In this document: positions 52,352 through 61,741 of the stretch, one piece after another | How positions within the stretch are numbered: position 1 is the stretch's first letter | Layout of the letters: each line of letters begins with the position of its first letter | Assembly: GCF_903772925.1 (NCBI RefSeq) | Contig: NZ_LR812090.1 | Span: 1,384,333-1,448,332 of the forward strand | DNA: 64,000 bases | Direction: 5' to 3' | Source of the DNA: Alteromonas macleodii | Lineage (GTDB): Bacteria > Pseudomonadota > Gammaproteobacteria > Enterobacterales > Alteromonadaceae | Position numbers and translations under genes: made by a program | The notes under the pieces: model-generated | The model's database searches: none | The model's input: the letters and a program-made list of their open reading frames with translations, nothing else | What the model was told of the DNA's origin: nothing

Positions 52352-55300
52352 CTAGTCAAGTGGGCCAGCAGGCTGAGGTGTATGTGCTTGATCCGTGTTA
52401 TTGTTTTCGACTTCGCTACTAGATTTTCTGCGTAATACTTTTCTTTTTATGAACGAAAAAGGACCACGTAAATCTAGCAGTATTAAGTACAAACAAGGTA
52501 CCAAGATGAGTGTTACTAAAGTAGCATAAAGCACCGCAAAGCCAAGCGCAGCCGCCATAGGTACCACAAATGCTGCCTGTAGGCTAGTTTCAAACATAAT
52601 TGGCAATACGCCCGCAAATGTAGTGATTGAGGTTAACGTAATTGCCCTAAAGCGCGCGGTACCGGCCTCAGTTACCGCTTCTTTTATACTGTAGCCTTGT
52701 GCACGGCGCTGATTCACAAAGTCCGTCATAACCAGCGAGTCGTTGATAACAACCCCCGCTGCTGCAATAAGGCCAAAGTTAGACATCATAGATAGGTCTA
52801 GGCCTAGTACAAAGTGGCCGAACACTGCACCTGTAAAGCTAAATGGAATAACCGACATAATGATAAGCGGTTGCCCATAACTTTTTAGCGGAACAGCTAA
52901 AAGGATATACACCATGATCATGGCCGCTAAGAAGAAGAGTATTTGCTCGTTTTGCTGTGCTTGCTGCTCTTCAATATCACCGCCAAGTTCAGTCATGACC
53001 GATGGGAACGACTCTTTAAGCTGAGGCAGTAGTTTGTCTTGAATTTCAGTGACAACCTCGTTAGGTTCAACTTTTTCCTCATCAATGTTGCCCCAGATAT
53101 AAACGCTGCGATAACCACCTTCACGACGAATGTAGCTAATCCCAGGCTTTTCTTCTAAAGCAACCACGTCACCAAGCATTACTTCTTGGCCGTTAGGCGT
53201 TTTAATTAAAGAGTACTTCAAGTCAGCAAAACGTTCGCGGGTAAGTTCAGGATAGCGAACCATGACCCTAACTTCTTCACCGTTGCGGATAACACGCTGT
53301 GCTTCGCCGCCGTAAAAGCCCGCACCAACCTGAGAGGCGATATTAGAAAGGGTAAGCCCCAAATCGTAGGCAACCGGAAGTAGGGTCATTTGTACTTCTT
53401 TGCTCGGTGGGTCGATAGTTGAGCTTACGTCAAACAGGCCTTCTTGCTGCTGCAGCATTTCAATGAACTTAAGGCCTGCCGCATTTAAGGTGTCAATGTC
53501 TGGGCCAAATAGTAGATAACCGAATTCACCGTCGTCACCGTCACCGTTTACATCATCAACTACGGTAAAAGACTTCATACCGGTAATTTCAGGAATGGCT
53601 TCGCGCCAACGTCGGGCAAGCTCAAAGGTGTCGATAGGGCGGTCTTCTTCATTAACCAGTGGTGTAAGTATGCGCCCTTCATTGCTGTCTTCGTTAAAGG
53701 CGAGTCGGTCGCGAATCATGCCTTGGCCAAATTCATCAATGATCTGCTCTTCAACATCAAGAATGGTTTGCTCAACAATTTTAAGCGCATTGATAGTGGC
53801 TAGATCAGAAACGTTTTCGTTCATCTCTATTTTTACGCTAGGGAAGTCGTGAGGCACTTTAGGGTTTGGCACCATGCGCACATAGTTCGCGCCAATCAGG
53901 CCCATGCTAAGCATTAACATAGCCACGAACATCATAAGTACTGCCCAGCGCCATTCAATGGCTTTCGTAACAGTGCGCTTGTACGGGCCATTAACAAAAG
54001 CAAAGAAGCCTTTGTTAAAGCGTGCACGCCAGCTATCTTGCCTTACGGGTGAGAATTTCGTGTGGGCTAAATGCGCGGGCAAGATTAGTTTTGACTCAAT
54101 TAAACTAAATACCAAACACAAAATAACTACCACAGCGATGTTATAGAAGAACGCACCTTCAGGGCCACTGCTCAGTGTAAATGGAGCAAATACCGCGATG
54201 GTAGTTAACACACCAAAGGTAGCTGGGGTAGCCACGCGTTTAGCGCCGCGAACCACGTTATCAACGCCGCCACCCTTGCTTTCAATTTCGGTGTAGGCAC
54301 TTTCCCCAATAACAATGGCGTCATCAACCACGATGCCCAGCACCATAATGAACGCAAAGAGCGAAAGAATATTAATGCTTACACCGAAAACCGGCATAAG
54401 CATCATTGCACCTAAGAAACACACCGGTAGGCCGACCATAACCCATAGCGCTAAACGAAAGCGCAAGAAAAGGGTAAGCATAAACGCGACGAGTACAGAC
54501 CCTTGAACAAGGTTCGATAACATCATGTCTAAGCGTGCGTTAAGGTAGTAGGTCATATCCACTAAAACTTCCAGGCTGACGCCCTGAGGAAGGGTCTCAT
54601 TTCTCTGGTCGATGTAGGCTTTAACCGTTTCAGCTACAGGAATAGTGTTTTGGGTTTTAGTGGCTTTAACGGCGATGTAGATGGCGTTCATGCCGTTGTA
54701 CTTAAAGTAACGTTCACCCTCAACAAATCCATCATTGATATAGGCAACATCGCCTAAGGTTACTTTTGCGCCACCAGTGCCAATTTTAATTGGGATTTGT
54801 TTGAACTCGTCGCCGCTGTAGTATTGATTTTCAACGCGAACTGACACTATTCCTGAATTAGTTCTTAGCTGGCCTGCAGAGATATTTGCTGAATAACTAT
54901 TAATGGCTTGGGTAACATCGGCAATGGTTAAGCCGTACTTTCTTAGCGTATCGGGCTTAATTTCAATAGCAATTTCATCATCGGGCGTATTGGCTTCCAC
55001 CAAGGAAATAGAGCCAAGCTGAAGTAGTTCATCTTCTACTTCTTTAGCTAGCACTTTTAGCTCTGATAAAGGCAAGTCGCCAACAATCGGCATTTCGATA
55101 ACTTGCTGCTGGAACTCTACTTGCGAAACGTTAACAGGCTCCATGCCGGCTGGAAAGGTAGCAATACTGTCTACGCGAAGCTTAACCTTGTCTAAAACGT
55201 CAGTCAGTTCAGCTTTAGTATCAATTTCCAAGGTGACTGCGCCGCCACCCCGAAATGCTCTAGATACAGTACGCTTAATTTCAGTGATGTCTTTTACCGC

Positions 55301-55531
55301 TTCCTCAACTTTGATGAAGATACTTTCTTCAATTTCTTGCGGAGAAGCGCCAGGGTAGTTGGCTTCAACGGTAATATAATTAATTTCGATGTTAGGAAAC
55401 ATCTGACGCTGAATAGTAAAGTAGCTGGCTATACCCATGACAATAATGAAGAACATCAGAAGGTTGGCCGCTACAGAGTTTCTTGCAAACCAAGAAATAA
55501 TGCCGCTTTGCGTATTGTTATGATTTTCCAT
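52352..55531 (-). CDS. RND efflux permease, second system
   Basis: 1059 residues, RND topology with 12 TM helices. Signatures: FARNSVAANLLMFFIIVMGIASY at the start, the proton-relay segment VLGIVVDDAIVIGESAYTE with both Asp present, MVGLPVCFLGAMMLMPVF, and the late IAAAGVVINDSLVMTDFVNQRR. The N-terminus and loop pattern place it with the HAE-type permeases common in marine bacteria. It is preceded by its own adaptor gene (10 nt) and followed by a terminator. No outer-membrane factor gene lies nearby, so TolC may be shared. Substrate unknown. Confidence 0.92.
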   Translation of the reverse strand: MENHNNTQSGIISWFARNSVAANLLMFFIIVMGIASYFTIQRQMFPNIEINYITVEANYPGASPQEIEESIFIKVEEAVKDITEIKRTVSRAFRGGGAVTLEIDTKAELTDVLDKVKLRVDSIATFPAGMEPVNVSQVEFQQQVIEMPIVGDLPLSELKVLAKEVEDELLQLGSISLVEANTPDDEIAIEIKPDTLRKYGLTIADVTQAINSYSANISAGQLRTNSGIVSVRVENQYYSGDEFKQIPIKIGTGGAKVTLGDVAYINDGFVEGERYFKYNGMNAIYIAVKATKTQNTIPVAETVKAYIDQRNETLPQGVSLEVLVDMTYYLNARLDMMLSNLVQGSVLVAFMLTLFLRFRLALWVMVGLPVCFLGAMMLMPVFGVSINILSLFAFIMVLGIVVDDAIVIGESAYTEIESKGGGVDNVVRGAKRVATPATFGVLTTIAVFAPFTLSSGPEGAFFYNIAVVVILCLVFSLIESKLILPAHLAHTKFSPVRQDSWRARFNKGFFAFVNGPYKRTVTKAIEWRWAVLMMFVAMLMLSMGLIGANYVRMVPNPKVPHDFPSVKIEMNENVSDLATINALKIVEQTILDVEEQIIDEFGQGMIRDRLAFNEDSNEGRILTPLVNEEDRPIDTFELARRWREAIPEITGMKSFTVVDDVNGDGDDGEFGYLLFGPDIDTLNAAGLKFIEMLQQQEGLFDVSSTIDPPSKEVQMTLLPVAYDLGLTLSNIASQVGAGFYGGEAQRVIRNGEEVRVMVRYPELTRERFADLKYSLIKTPNGQEVMLGDVVALEEKPGISYIRREGGYRSVYIWGNIDEEKVEPNEVVTEIQDKLLPQLKESFPSVMTELGGDIEEQQAQQNEQILFFLAAMIMVYILLAVPLKSYGQPLIIMSVIPFSFTGAVFGHFVLGLDLSMMSNFGLIAAAGVVINDSLVMTDFVNQRRAQGYSIKEAVTEAGTARFRAITLTSITTFAGVLPIMFETSLQAAFVVPMAAALGFAVLYATLVTLILVPCLYLILLDLRGPFSFIKRKVLRRKSSSEVENNNTDQAHTPQPAGPLD

Positions 55532-55540
55532 GACAGCTCC

Positions 55541-56689
55541 TTAGTTAGCTTGTGCTGTCACAATTTCAGTCGTAGTCTCAATAACCTTAACCGGCATGCC
55601 GTTTTGCGGGTATTCAGGCAGACTCATTACCACTTTTTTCGCGTCGAAATCACCTTGTATGAGGAAGTCGCCATTTTCTTCACGGACAACCACAACTTTA
55701 TGAGATTTCAATCGGTCTTCATCGTCAAGAGTCCACAGCATGCGATTGGTTACCAATTCCTGTGGTACACGGTATACGTCACTCAACGTTTTACCTTCAA
55801 AAGCTATGGTGCTGTATGAACCAAATTTAACAATAGGTTTGGTTGAGTTAATTGAGTAAGGGTCTTCGATACGCGCTACGAAATAGCTCATACGTGTGGT
55901 GTTATCTACCACACCAGTATCTCTGTGAATGGTGCCTTTAACAGTAGCGCCCTGAACATCGTCAACTTCTATCGCAATTTCACTACCTATTGTGTTTTCT
56001 GAAAGAAAAACACGGTCAAAACCAGCAATAGGGAAAGTGGCTTCGGCGTACTCTATATTATTGAGAACCGCAACAGGGGAGCCTTGTGTAACATAGTCAC
56101 CGGTGCTGATGTCTCTTGATACGATAAGTGCATCGTAAGGCGCTTTCACCTTGCAGTTATCTAAATCACGTTTTGCTATTTTGAGCTGGGCTTCGGCTGA
56201 TTTAACGCCAGCTTTTGCGCTCATAACTTGCGGTTTGCGAAGGTATAGGTCGGTTACCCGTGCGTTCGGCATTGTTTTCGCTTCTTTGGCGGCCACTTCT
56301 GCCTGTGCTTCTTCTTGAATAAGCTGTGCTTGGGCGCTTGCAAGGTTTGCTTCTGCTAATAATAGGGCCGCTTCATAGGCATCGGCTTCTATTTCAAACA
56401 GGGTTTCGCCACGCCTGACTAAACCACCGCTTACAAACTTGGGGTTCCACCTCTCGACTTCACCCGATACTTGCGCAGCAAGATTCGTGCTCTCAAGTGG
56501 CATGATTTCGCCATAAGAAGTCAGTTGAACGCGCACATCCTCTGGCGATAACGCTTCAATAGTGACGGTTGGGCGAGTATCAACCTCTTCGGTAATCGCA
56601 CTGTCGGAAGCAGAAGCTTCGATTCCTTTCATACCTAAATAGCCTACTAGTAAGACACCAATAGGTAACGCAACTTTCATCCATTTCAT
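55541..56689 (-). CDS. RND efflux periplasmic adaptor, second system
   Basis: 382 residues from ATG 56689 (MKWMKVALPIG); the frame is open further upstream to 56773. An N-terminal TM anchor (about 5-22, PIGVLLVGYLGMKG) is followed by a membrane-fusion domain with the coiled-coil hairpin (about 100-175: LLAEANLASAQAQLIQEEAQ), lipoyl-like halves (VRRGETLFEIEADAYEAALL and CKVKAPYDALIVSRDIS) and a C-terminal beta-rich domain. Not a lipoprotein. The permease gene follows after 9 nt. Confidence 0.9.
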   Translation of the reverse strand: MKWMKVALPIGVLLVGYLGMKGIEASASDSAITEEVDTRPTVTIEALSPEDVRVQLTSYGEIMPLESTNLAAQVSGEVERWNPKFVSGGLVRRGETLFEIEADAYEAALLLAEANLASAQAQLIQEEAQAEVAAKEAKTMPNARVTDLYLRKPQVMSAKAGVKSAEAQLKIAKRDLDNCKVKAPYDALIVSRDISTGDYVTQGSPVAVLNNIEYAEATFPIAGFDRVFLSENTIGSEIAIEVDDVQGATVKGTIHRDTGVVDNTTRMSYFVARIEDPYSINSTKPIVKFGSYSTIAFEGKTLSDVYRVPQELVTNRMLWTLDDEDRLKSHKVVVVREENGDFLIQGDFDAKKVVMSLPEYPQNGMPVKVIETTTEIVTAQAN

Positions 56690-56808
56690 GGCTAAATCTA
56701 CTTTTATAGCGAATACTTTACATAGTGTAGCGCTAAAGTGTTTCAGGAATACAGCGCAAATGTAACGAAACATGAGTCAATTTTGCGTAAAGGACACAAA
56801 ATTATTGA

Positions 56809-57942
56809 TTACCGTACTTTTAAAGGCGGTGAGCTAGATAAAGGTGACGAGCTTATAGAGGAAGAGGCACATACACGATTACGACCGTTATCTTTTGCGA
56901 CATAAAGCGCTTGGTCTGCACGACGTATAGCACTTGAGATATCTGTATCAATTGTGACTTCACTTACGCCAAAGCTACTGGTGACGTGGATCTTACTGCC
57001 ATCTATATTCAATGGGGCCTTGCTGAGTACTTCTTTTATACTTTCTAATGCGTTCACCGCACCGGCTTCGTCGGTATCGGCAAAGATGAACATAAATTCT
57101 TCACCGCCCCATCGCGCGAGTATATCTTGCGCGCGAAGCCGAGAGCTAAAGATTTTAGCAATTTGTCGAAGCACCTTATCGCCTTGTTCGTGACCAAGGG
57201 TATCGTTTATGCTTTTGAATCTATCTACATCGGCAATGGCAACAGAGAAAGGACGTTTACTGCGTAGCATTCTTGCGTATTCTCTGTCTAAGCACTGCTG
57301 GGCACCACGTCGATTCAACAAATTCGTTAAATGGTCGTGTTTAGCTTGTCTCTCAAATTGTTCACTGAGGTAGAGTGCGGTGTCGTAACTTTTTTGTCTG
57401 CTGTATTCGTAAAAAGCAGATAAAAAAGACACGGTTAGAAAGGAGTAGAGTAGGCGAGTTTTAAACGCATAGGTGTAGTTGGCAACAAAGGCTGCATCGT
57501 TAAACCCAAATAGAAGGATTGCGCAGGTAATTGTAAAGGCGATAAGAGCCAGTAGGCCGCGAACAAAACCAGCGAAAAACATAGTAACCGGTGGAACCAG
57601 GTACATCCAAAGTGGGCCAGTGTTGTCTTTACCACCAGTAATGATCAAAAGTAACGTTAGTACCATCAAACAGCTTATTAGTAGCGTAATAGACCATGTG
57701 CGAGCGCTAGCTGAAGAAAAGCGTACCTGTAACTGCTGCGAGACGGCAAAAACAACACTCGCAATATAAAGCGTTGTAGATAGCGAATACTCCGCGTCGA
57801 TTAAGGCACGAGTTCCAAGCAAAAACGTAATAGACATACCAACGGCGGCAAACAAGTTGACCACAATAATGCGCCTGTTAGTTTCGTCTTTATGGTGGCT
57901 TTTTACGCCACTGAATACGTATTGCTTTAACCGGCTGAGCAT
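56809..57942 (-). CDS. Membrane diguanylate cyclase
   Basis: 377 residues: N-terminal membrane part with about six TM helices (about 27-178; no recognised sensor) and a GGDEF domain (about 200-365). Active site ARWGGEEFMFI (GGEEF, functional in many cyclases) with RAQD at the RxxD inhibitory site. The C-terminus is Ser-rich (SSSISSSPLSSSP). It starts 2 nt after the PqiC-like gene, so the two are probably translated from one mRNA. It is close to the downstream RND adaptor gene, with only about 120 nt between stop and adaptor start. Confidence 0.88.
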   Translation of the reverse strand: MLSRLKQYVFSGVKSHHKDETNRRIIVVNLFAAVGMSITFLLGTRALIDAEYSLSTTLYIASVVFAVSQQLQVRFSSASARTWSITLLISCLMVLTLLLIITGGKDNTGPLWMYLVPPVTMFFAGFVRGLLALIAFTITCAILLFGFNDAAFVANYTYAFKTRLLYSFLTVSFLSAFYEYSRQKSYDTALYLSEQFERQAKHDHLTNLLNRRGAQQCLDREYARMLRSKRPFSVAIADVDRFKSINDTLGHEQGDKVLRQIAKIFSSRLRAQDILARWGGEEFMFIFADTDEAGAVNALESIKEVLSKAPLNIDGSKIHVTSSFGVSEVTIDTDISSAIRRADQALYVAKDNGRNRVCASSSISSSPLSSSPPLKVR

Positions 57943-57944
57943 AA

Positions 57945-58556
57945 TTAGCTTTGTTGGTTAATCGTTGTATTCATATCTACCGCCAGCTTTTCTATCGCTG
58001 ACCTCATGGCTTTTATGCTGGATGCAAAGCCATCGTTGCTAAGCGGAGCCTTGAACGTAAATGAGTGAATGCTGGCTGCTTCTGAAGCACGCGAAACTGC
58101 GTATTGCCCGGAAAATATTACTTCACCTTCGTATGTGCTGACAAAATCATTGATGTATAAAGATATATGCGGTGCTTCTTCACTTGCGTAATGGCCGGGG
58201 CGAACAAGCGCTACATTATTCGCTTTTAAAGCACTAGCGAGGGCTTTAGTAAGCCCTTCATCTACGGGTTCTGCCCATAAATGGCTGGTAGAAATGTGAA
58301 GATTAGTGTCGCTGGTTTGATACACCAAGCCTCTATGCTTTAGATACTCTGGCAATGTTACTTTATCTAAAACGATGCTTTGTTTCGCCTCGCCTTCTAA
58401 AACAGAAGCACCGTTCGTTGCGTGAAGTAAGTAATAAGTCAGTGCATTAGGGGCGCTACTGCATGCAGATAAAAAAGAAAACAATACAGCTAAAATAATG
58501 ATTTTTAGCGATTTGTTATCCTTATTGAAAGAAAAAGTCTTAACCTGCATTATCAT
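57945..58556 (-). CDS. pqiC: PqiC-like lipoprotein
   Basis: 203 residues, lipoprotein signal with lipobox SFLSACSS (Cys about residue 32). The mature part starts ALTYYLLHATNG and contains VTLPEYLKHRGLVYQTSDTNLHISTSHLWAEPVDEGLTKALASAL (in pieces), the layout of the PqiC/YmbA family. PqiC sits in the outer membrane, and with PqiA/PqiB it bridges the periplasm for lipid transport. The gap to pqiB is 231 nt and has a hairpin, larger than usual for a pqi operon. The diguanylate cyclase gene follows 2 nt later. Confidence 0.85.
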   Translation of the reverse strand: MIMQVKTFSFNKDNKSLKIIILAVLFSFLSACSSAPNALTYYLLHATNGASVLEGEAKQSIVLDKVTLPEYLKHRGLVYQTSDTNLHISTSHLWAEPVDEGLTKALASALKANNVALVRPGHYASEEAPHISLYINDFVSTYEGEVIFSGQYAVSRASEAASIHSFTFKAPLSNDGFASSIKAMRSAIEKLAVDMNTTINQQS

Positions 58557-58645
58557 ATAATTTAATCCTTTCTTCCCTGTTTACGGGTACGCTACCTTGA
58601 GTATCGGGTAGGTTTTGCAATCTTTCCAAAAATAAAGTGTAGGGT

Positions 58646-58675
58646 ATATGCCCAATTAGTAGAATTAGGGCATAT
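58646..58675. repeat. Hairpin between pqiB and pqiC
   Basis: ATATGCCC (58646-58653) and GGGCATAT (58668-58675), with AATT/AATT extending the stem and a single bulged A. It is 113 nt beyond the pqiB stop, reading on the minus strand. No T-tract. It may reduce or attenuate read-through into pqiC and the cyclase. Confidence 0.5.
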
Positions 58676-58787
58676 CTTGTCTATCTTCAGACTTATTCAT
58701 TTACACTATTCATTTTACTATTCATTTTTTGCGCCAGGCTGAATATTTTGCGTACAGTTTTGTGAGGCAGCATCTTAAATAGTCACA

Positions 58788-60440
58788 TCAATTCTTTGCC
58801 TTGGGCTGAATATCTGCCTCGTCATCTTTGGAAAATATCAAGCTGTTCGGAGACTGATTTAATTGCAAAAGCAACGGCTGAATATTGCGCATGGTTTCTT
58901 GTAAGGCATCGACGGTTTCTTTAATTTCAGATTGATTAAAGCCACCCTCACTGTAATTTTTCAGCAGGCTATCGAGGCTCACAAGAACCTGATTAAGGTT
59001 ACTGTTAAGGGCTTTGGCATCAATATCTGCAATAAGTAAATCGAAGTCGTCACTCGCGGTTTCTACTGATTCTGCCGCTAGACGCATATCTTCAACGGCT
59101 AACTGTACGTTCTCAACCATTTCTTTAAGGGGTAGCTGGTTAATTTTATCTAAGATCGCATCAGCTTTTTGTGTCAACTGAGTAAACTCGTTACTTACGG
59201 TAGGAATTACTTCATAACCGTTAATGACGGCGATTTCATTGCCTGCGTCGGCGTCAGGAACATGCTGTAAGTCTACGTAAAGACCACCGGTCAAAACATT
59301 ACCCATGCGAAGTGAAGCCCTGAGATCTCGGTGCAGCCAATTTCTAATGGTCTGCTTTATGGCACTTAGCCCTTCTTCGGTATCAGGTTGTCGCGCCTTC
59401 CCTGGGTAGATGTTGATGAGCACTGGAATAGGGTAGTCCCTTTCCAGAATGTTTCCTTCAACAGCAGGGAACGAGTTAATTGCTGTGACGTTACCAATCT
59501 CAATGCCTCGATATTCAACGGGGGCTCCGACAGTGAGCCCTCTCACACTTTCATCGATGAGCAAAAGATATTCAGCTGCCACTTTAAAACGAGCATCTGA
59601 GGCAGAGGTACTGTCGCCATAAATAGTAAAAAAGGCGTTGTCTAATACCTGTTCACCCTTTGGTACGCCTTCAGGAATGCCAAAGGTAATGCCATTGGCT
59701 AATAAGGTTTCTAAACTTCCGGTTTCTACACTGACCCCATTTGATTCAAGTAGAAGTTTTACGCCACTGACATCCCAAAAGCGGGTCGTGTTAGTAATTA
59801 GCTTGTGGTAGGGCGCTTCAATGAATGCGTCGTAATATACGACACGTTCTTCAATGTTAAATGTGGCATCTTCAAACTCGCCAACTTTAAAACCCTTGTA
59901 GATGATGGGGTCGCCAGGTTTATAGGCAAACTCGTCGTCGCTTTTGAGCATAACGTGAAGGCCAGGGGTACCAGGCGGCGTAACGGGTGGGCGCTCAAGC
60001 GCAGTGAAATGCAGCTGCTCTTTGCCTTTGTCGTCAGCCGACATCGCAATATAACTACCAGATAAAAGGGTATTGAGCCCAGATACTTCCGAAAAACTAA
60101 TACGAGGAGCTACCACCCAGAATTTTGCATTTTCATTGAGCAGGTGGGTCGCACTAGCATCAATTCTAGCCGTAACAAGTACACCGTTTAAGTCGGGGTT
60201 CAGTGTTATTTTCTTTACCTGACCAATGTCTAAGTCGCGCACTTTTATTGGGGTTTTGTTTACTTCAATACCCGAAGCTGATTGAAGTTCAATGGTTATA
60301 AGTGGGCCTTGGTTTTTCCATTGGTAATAAACCATCCAGCCACCAATAACGATAACAAGAATTGGAATAATCCAAATGCGAGAGACTGATGAAGTGGGCT
60401 TAACTTTTGCCTCGTTAATGTTGGGATCGTTTGTGGTCAT
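58788..60440 (-). CDS. pqiB: PqiB, MCE-domain lipid-transport protein
   Basis: 550 residues from ATG 60440, chosen because it overlaps the pqiA stop by 4 nt (ATGA); the frame extends to 60464. N-terminal TM helix (about 20-38, VSRIWIIPILVIVIGGWMVY), three MCE domains (starting near ITIELQSASGIEVNKTPIKV, LHVMLKSDDEFAYKPGDPIIY and LLLIDESVRGLTVGAPVEYRGIEIG) and a long C-terminal helical part (about 430-550) that forms the tunnel needle. Length matches E. coli PqiB (546). It works with PqiA and PqiC in lipid trafficking between membranes. Confidence 0.95.
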   Translation of the reverse strand: MTTNDPNINEAKVKPTSSVSRIWIIPILVIVIGGWMVYYQWKNQGPLITIELQSASGIEVNKTPIKVRDLDIGQVKKITLNPDLNGVLVTARIDASATHLLNENAKFWVVAPRISFSEVSGLNTLLSGSYIAMSADDKGKEQLHFTALERPPVTPPGTPGLHVMLKSDDEFAYKPGDPIIYKGFKVGEFEDATFNIEERVVYYDAFIEAPYHKLITNTTRFWDVSGVKLLLESNGVSVETGSLETLLANGITFGIPEGVPKGEQVLDNAFFTIYGDSTSASDARFKVAAEYLLLIDESVRGLTVGAPVEYRGIEIGNVTAINSFPAVEGNILERDYPIPVLINIYPGKARQPDTEEGLSAIKQTIRNWLHRDLRASLRMGNVLTGGLYVDLQHVPDADAGNEIAVINGYEVIPTVSNEFTQLTQKADAILDKINQLPLKEMVENVQLAVEDMRLAAESVETASDDFDLLIADIDAKALNSNLNQVLVSLDSLLKNYSEGGFNQSEIKETVDALQETMRNIQPLLLQLNQSPNSLIFSKDDEADIQPKAKN

Positions 60441-61579
60441 GGTAATTGTTTCCACTGCTGCCAAATAAGCCTCGAATCAAATGTCATCGCGGCTATCATT
60501 GTTACAAATACTACGGCGCAAAAGGCGAGTGCCGCTTGGCCCGGATAAATAGACATAGTGTTTCCCATCTGTATGAGAGACACCAGTACTGCTACCACAA
60601 AAACGTCTATCATCGACCAGCGACCTATTGCCTCGGTAATGCGGTAGTAACGTATACGTAATTGTTTTGAAGTGGTTTTCTCTCGCTGTACGGAAAAATT
60701 AAGCCAAGCAAGAATTAATATTTTCGCAACCGGAACAACCACGCTGGCAATTAAGATGATTATCGCAACCGGATACGAGCCAGATTCCCAAAGTGAAATA
60801 ACACCGCCAATAATGGTATTTGGTGTTTCTTGACCAAAAAATTCAGTATACATAATTGGCAGCATATTAGCAGGAATATATAAAATACAAGCGGTTAACA
60901 ATAATGCCCATGTGCGCTGAATACTCACTTGCGCTTGTTTTTCGCATAGGGGTTTGGGTTGTGGAGGCTGACCTTGTGACATCCACAAGGCATAACTTGT
61001 CGTGTCGAACTGATATATACAAAGGGCAGTAAATGCTGAAAAGCCGACAAACGCATAAAACGACAGCCCTATAGATACATCGGCTAACTCGGTTATTTTA
61101 ATTAGACTGACCAAGGTTCCTACTAGAAATATCTCAGCCATGCTCCATGGCAAAAGCGCTTTAACCAGCTTATACAGTCTAGCCAAGTAAAAGGGGCGAC
61201 GGTTTTGTATTTGAGCTAAAGAAAGCAGTAACAAGCCAGCGAGGACCATTCCGGGTAGTAATAGCGTGGCTAAACTGGTTATTATCGCAAGGGATAAGTA
61301 GTCATTTTCAATAAGCACGGTAATGCCCGTTGGCAAGTCGATACTATGCTTCTGCCCGCTCGCTTTAAATGTCAAAAAGTTAAAGGGTAACGAGAGCAAT
61401 AAAAAAATAAGCGCGCTGAAAGCATAAGCGAGTAGCTTTTCGCTGGCACCGACGCGATACGAAACTAACGTGTGGCTGCAAACAGGGCAAACTGCTCTTT
61501 GTCTGTGCGCTAGCGCGGGTATGTGAACCTTAGTATGGCATTGCTCACAAACTATAGATAACGTATTAGATTCAGCCAT
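60437..61579 (-). CDS. pqiA: PqiA, inner-membrane partner of PqiB
   Basis: 380 residues with two 4-TM halves (about 45-205 and 215-375). Only the N-terminal zinc ribbon is present: CEQC (about 10-13) and CPVC (about 31-34). The second zinc ribbon of E. coli PqiA, between the halves, is reduced to one Cys (PLCEKQA). It is 380 residues against about 417 in E. coli. It is the first gene of the pqi operon, and overlaps pqiB. The upstream plus-strand gene is divergent. It presumably passes lipids to the MCE rings of PqiB. Confidence 0.92.
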   Translation of the reverse strand: MAESNTLSIVCEQCHTKVHIPALAHRQRAVCPVCSHTLVSYRVGASEKLLAYAFSALIFLLLSLPFNFLTFKASGQKHSIDLPTGITVLIENDYLSLAIITSLATLLLPGMVLAGLLLLSLAQIQNRRPFYLARLYKLVKALLPWSMAEIFLVGTLVSLIKITELADVSIGLSFYAFVGFSAFTALCIYQFDTTSYALWMSQGQPPQPKPLCEKQAQVSIQRTWALLLTACILYIPANMLPIMYTEFFGQETPNTIIGGVISLWESGSYPVAIIILIASVVVPVAKILILAWLNFSVQREKTTSKQLRIRYYRITEAIGRWSMIDVFVVAVLVSLIQMGNTMSIYPGQAALAFCAVVFVTMIAAMTFDSRLIWQQWKQLP

Positions 61580-61741
61580 AAAATTTTATTGCGCCACTTT
61601 TTATACACTGGATGTATGATAGAGAGTAGCTTGATGAAATAACTCGTTGTTTTTTGAATTCAACAGAATAGCGTATTGCGGCCACATCGGGAAGTAAAGT
61701 CATTCGTGTTCAGAAACATAACAACAATAATTGACGATTAA

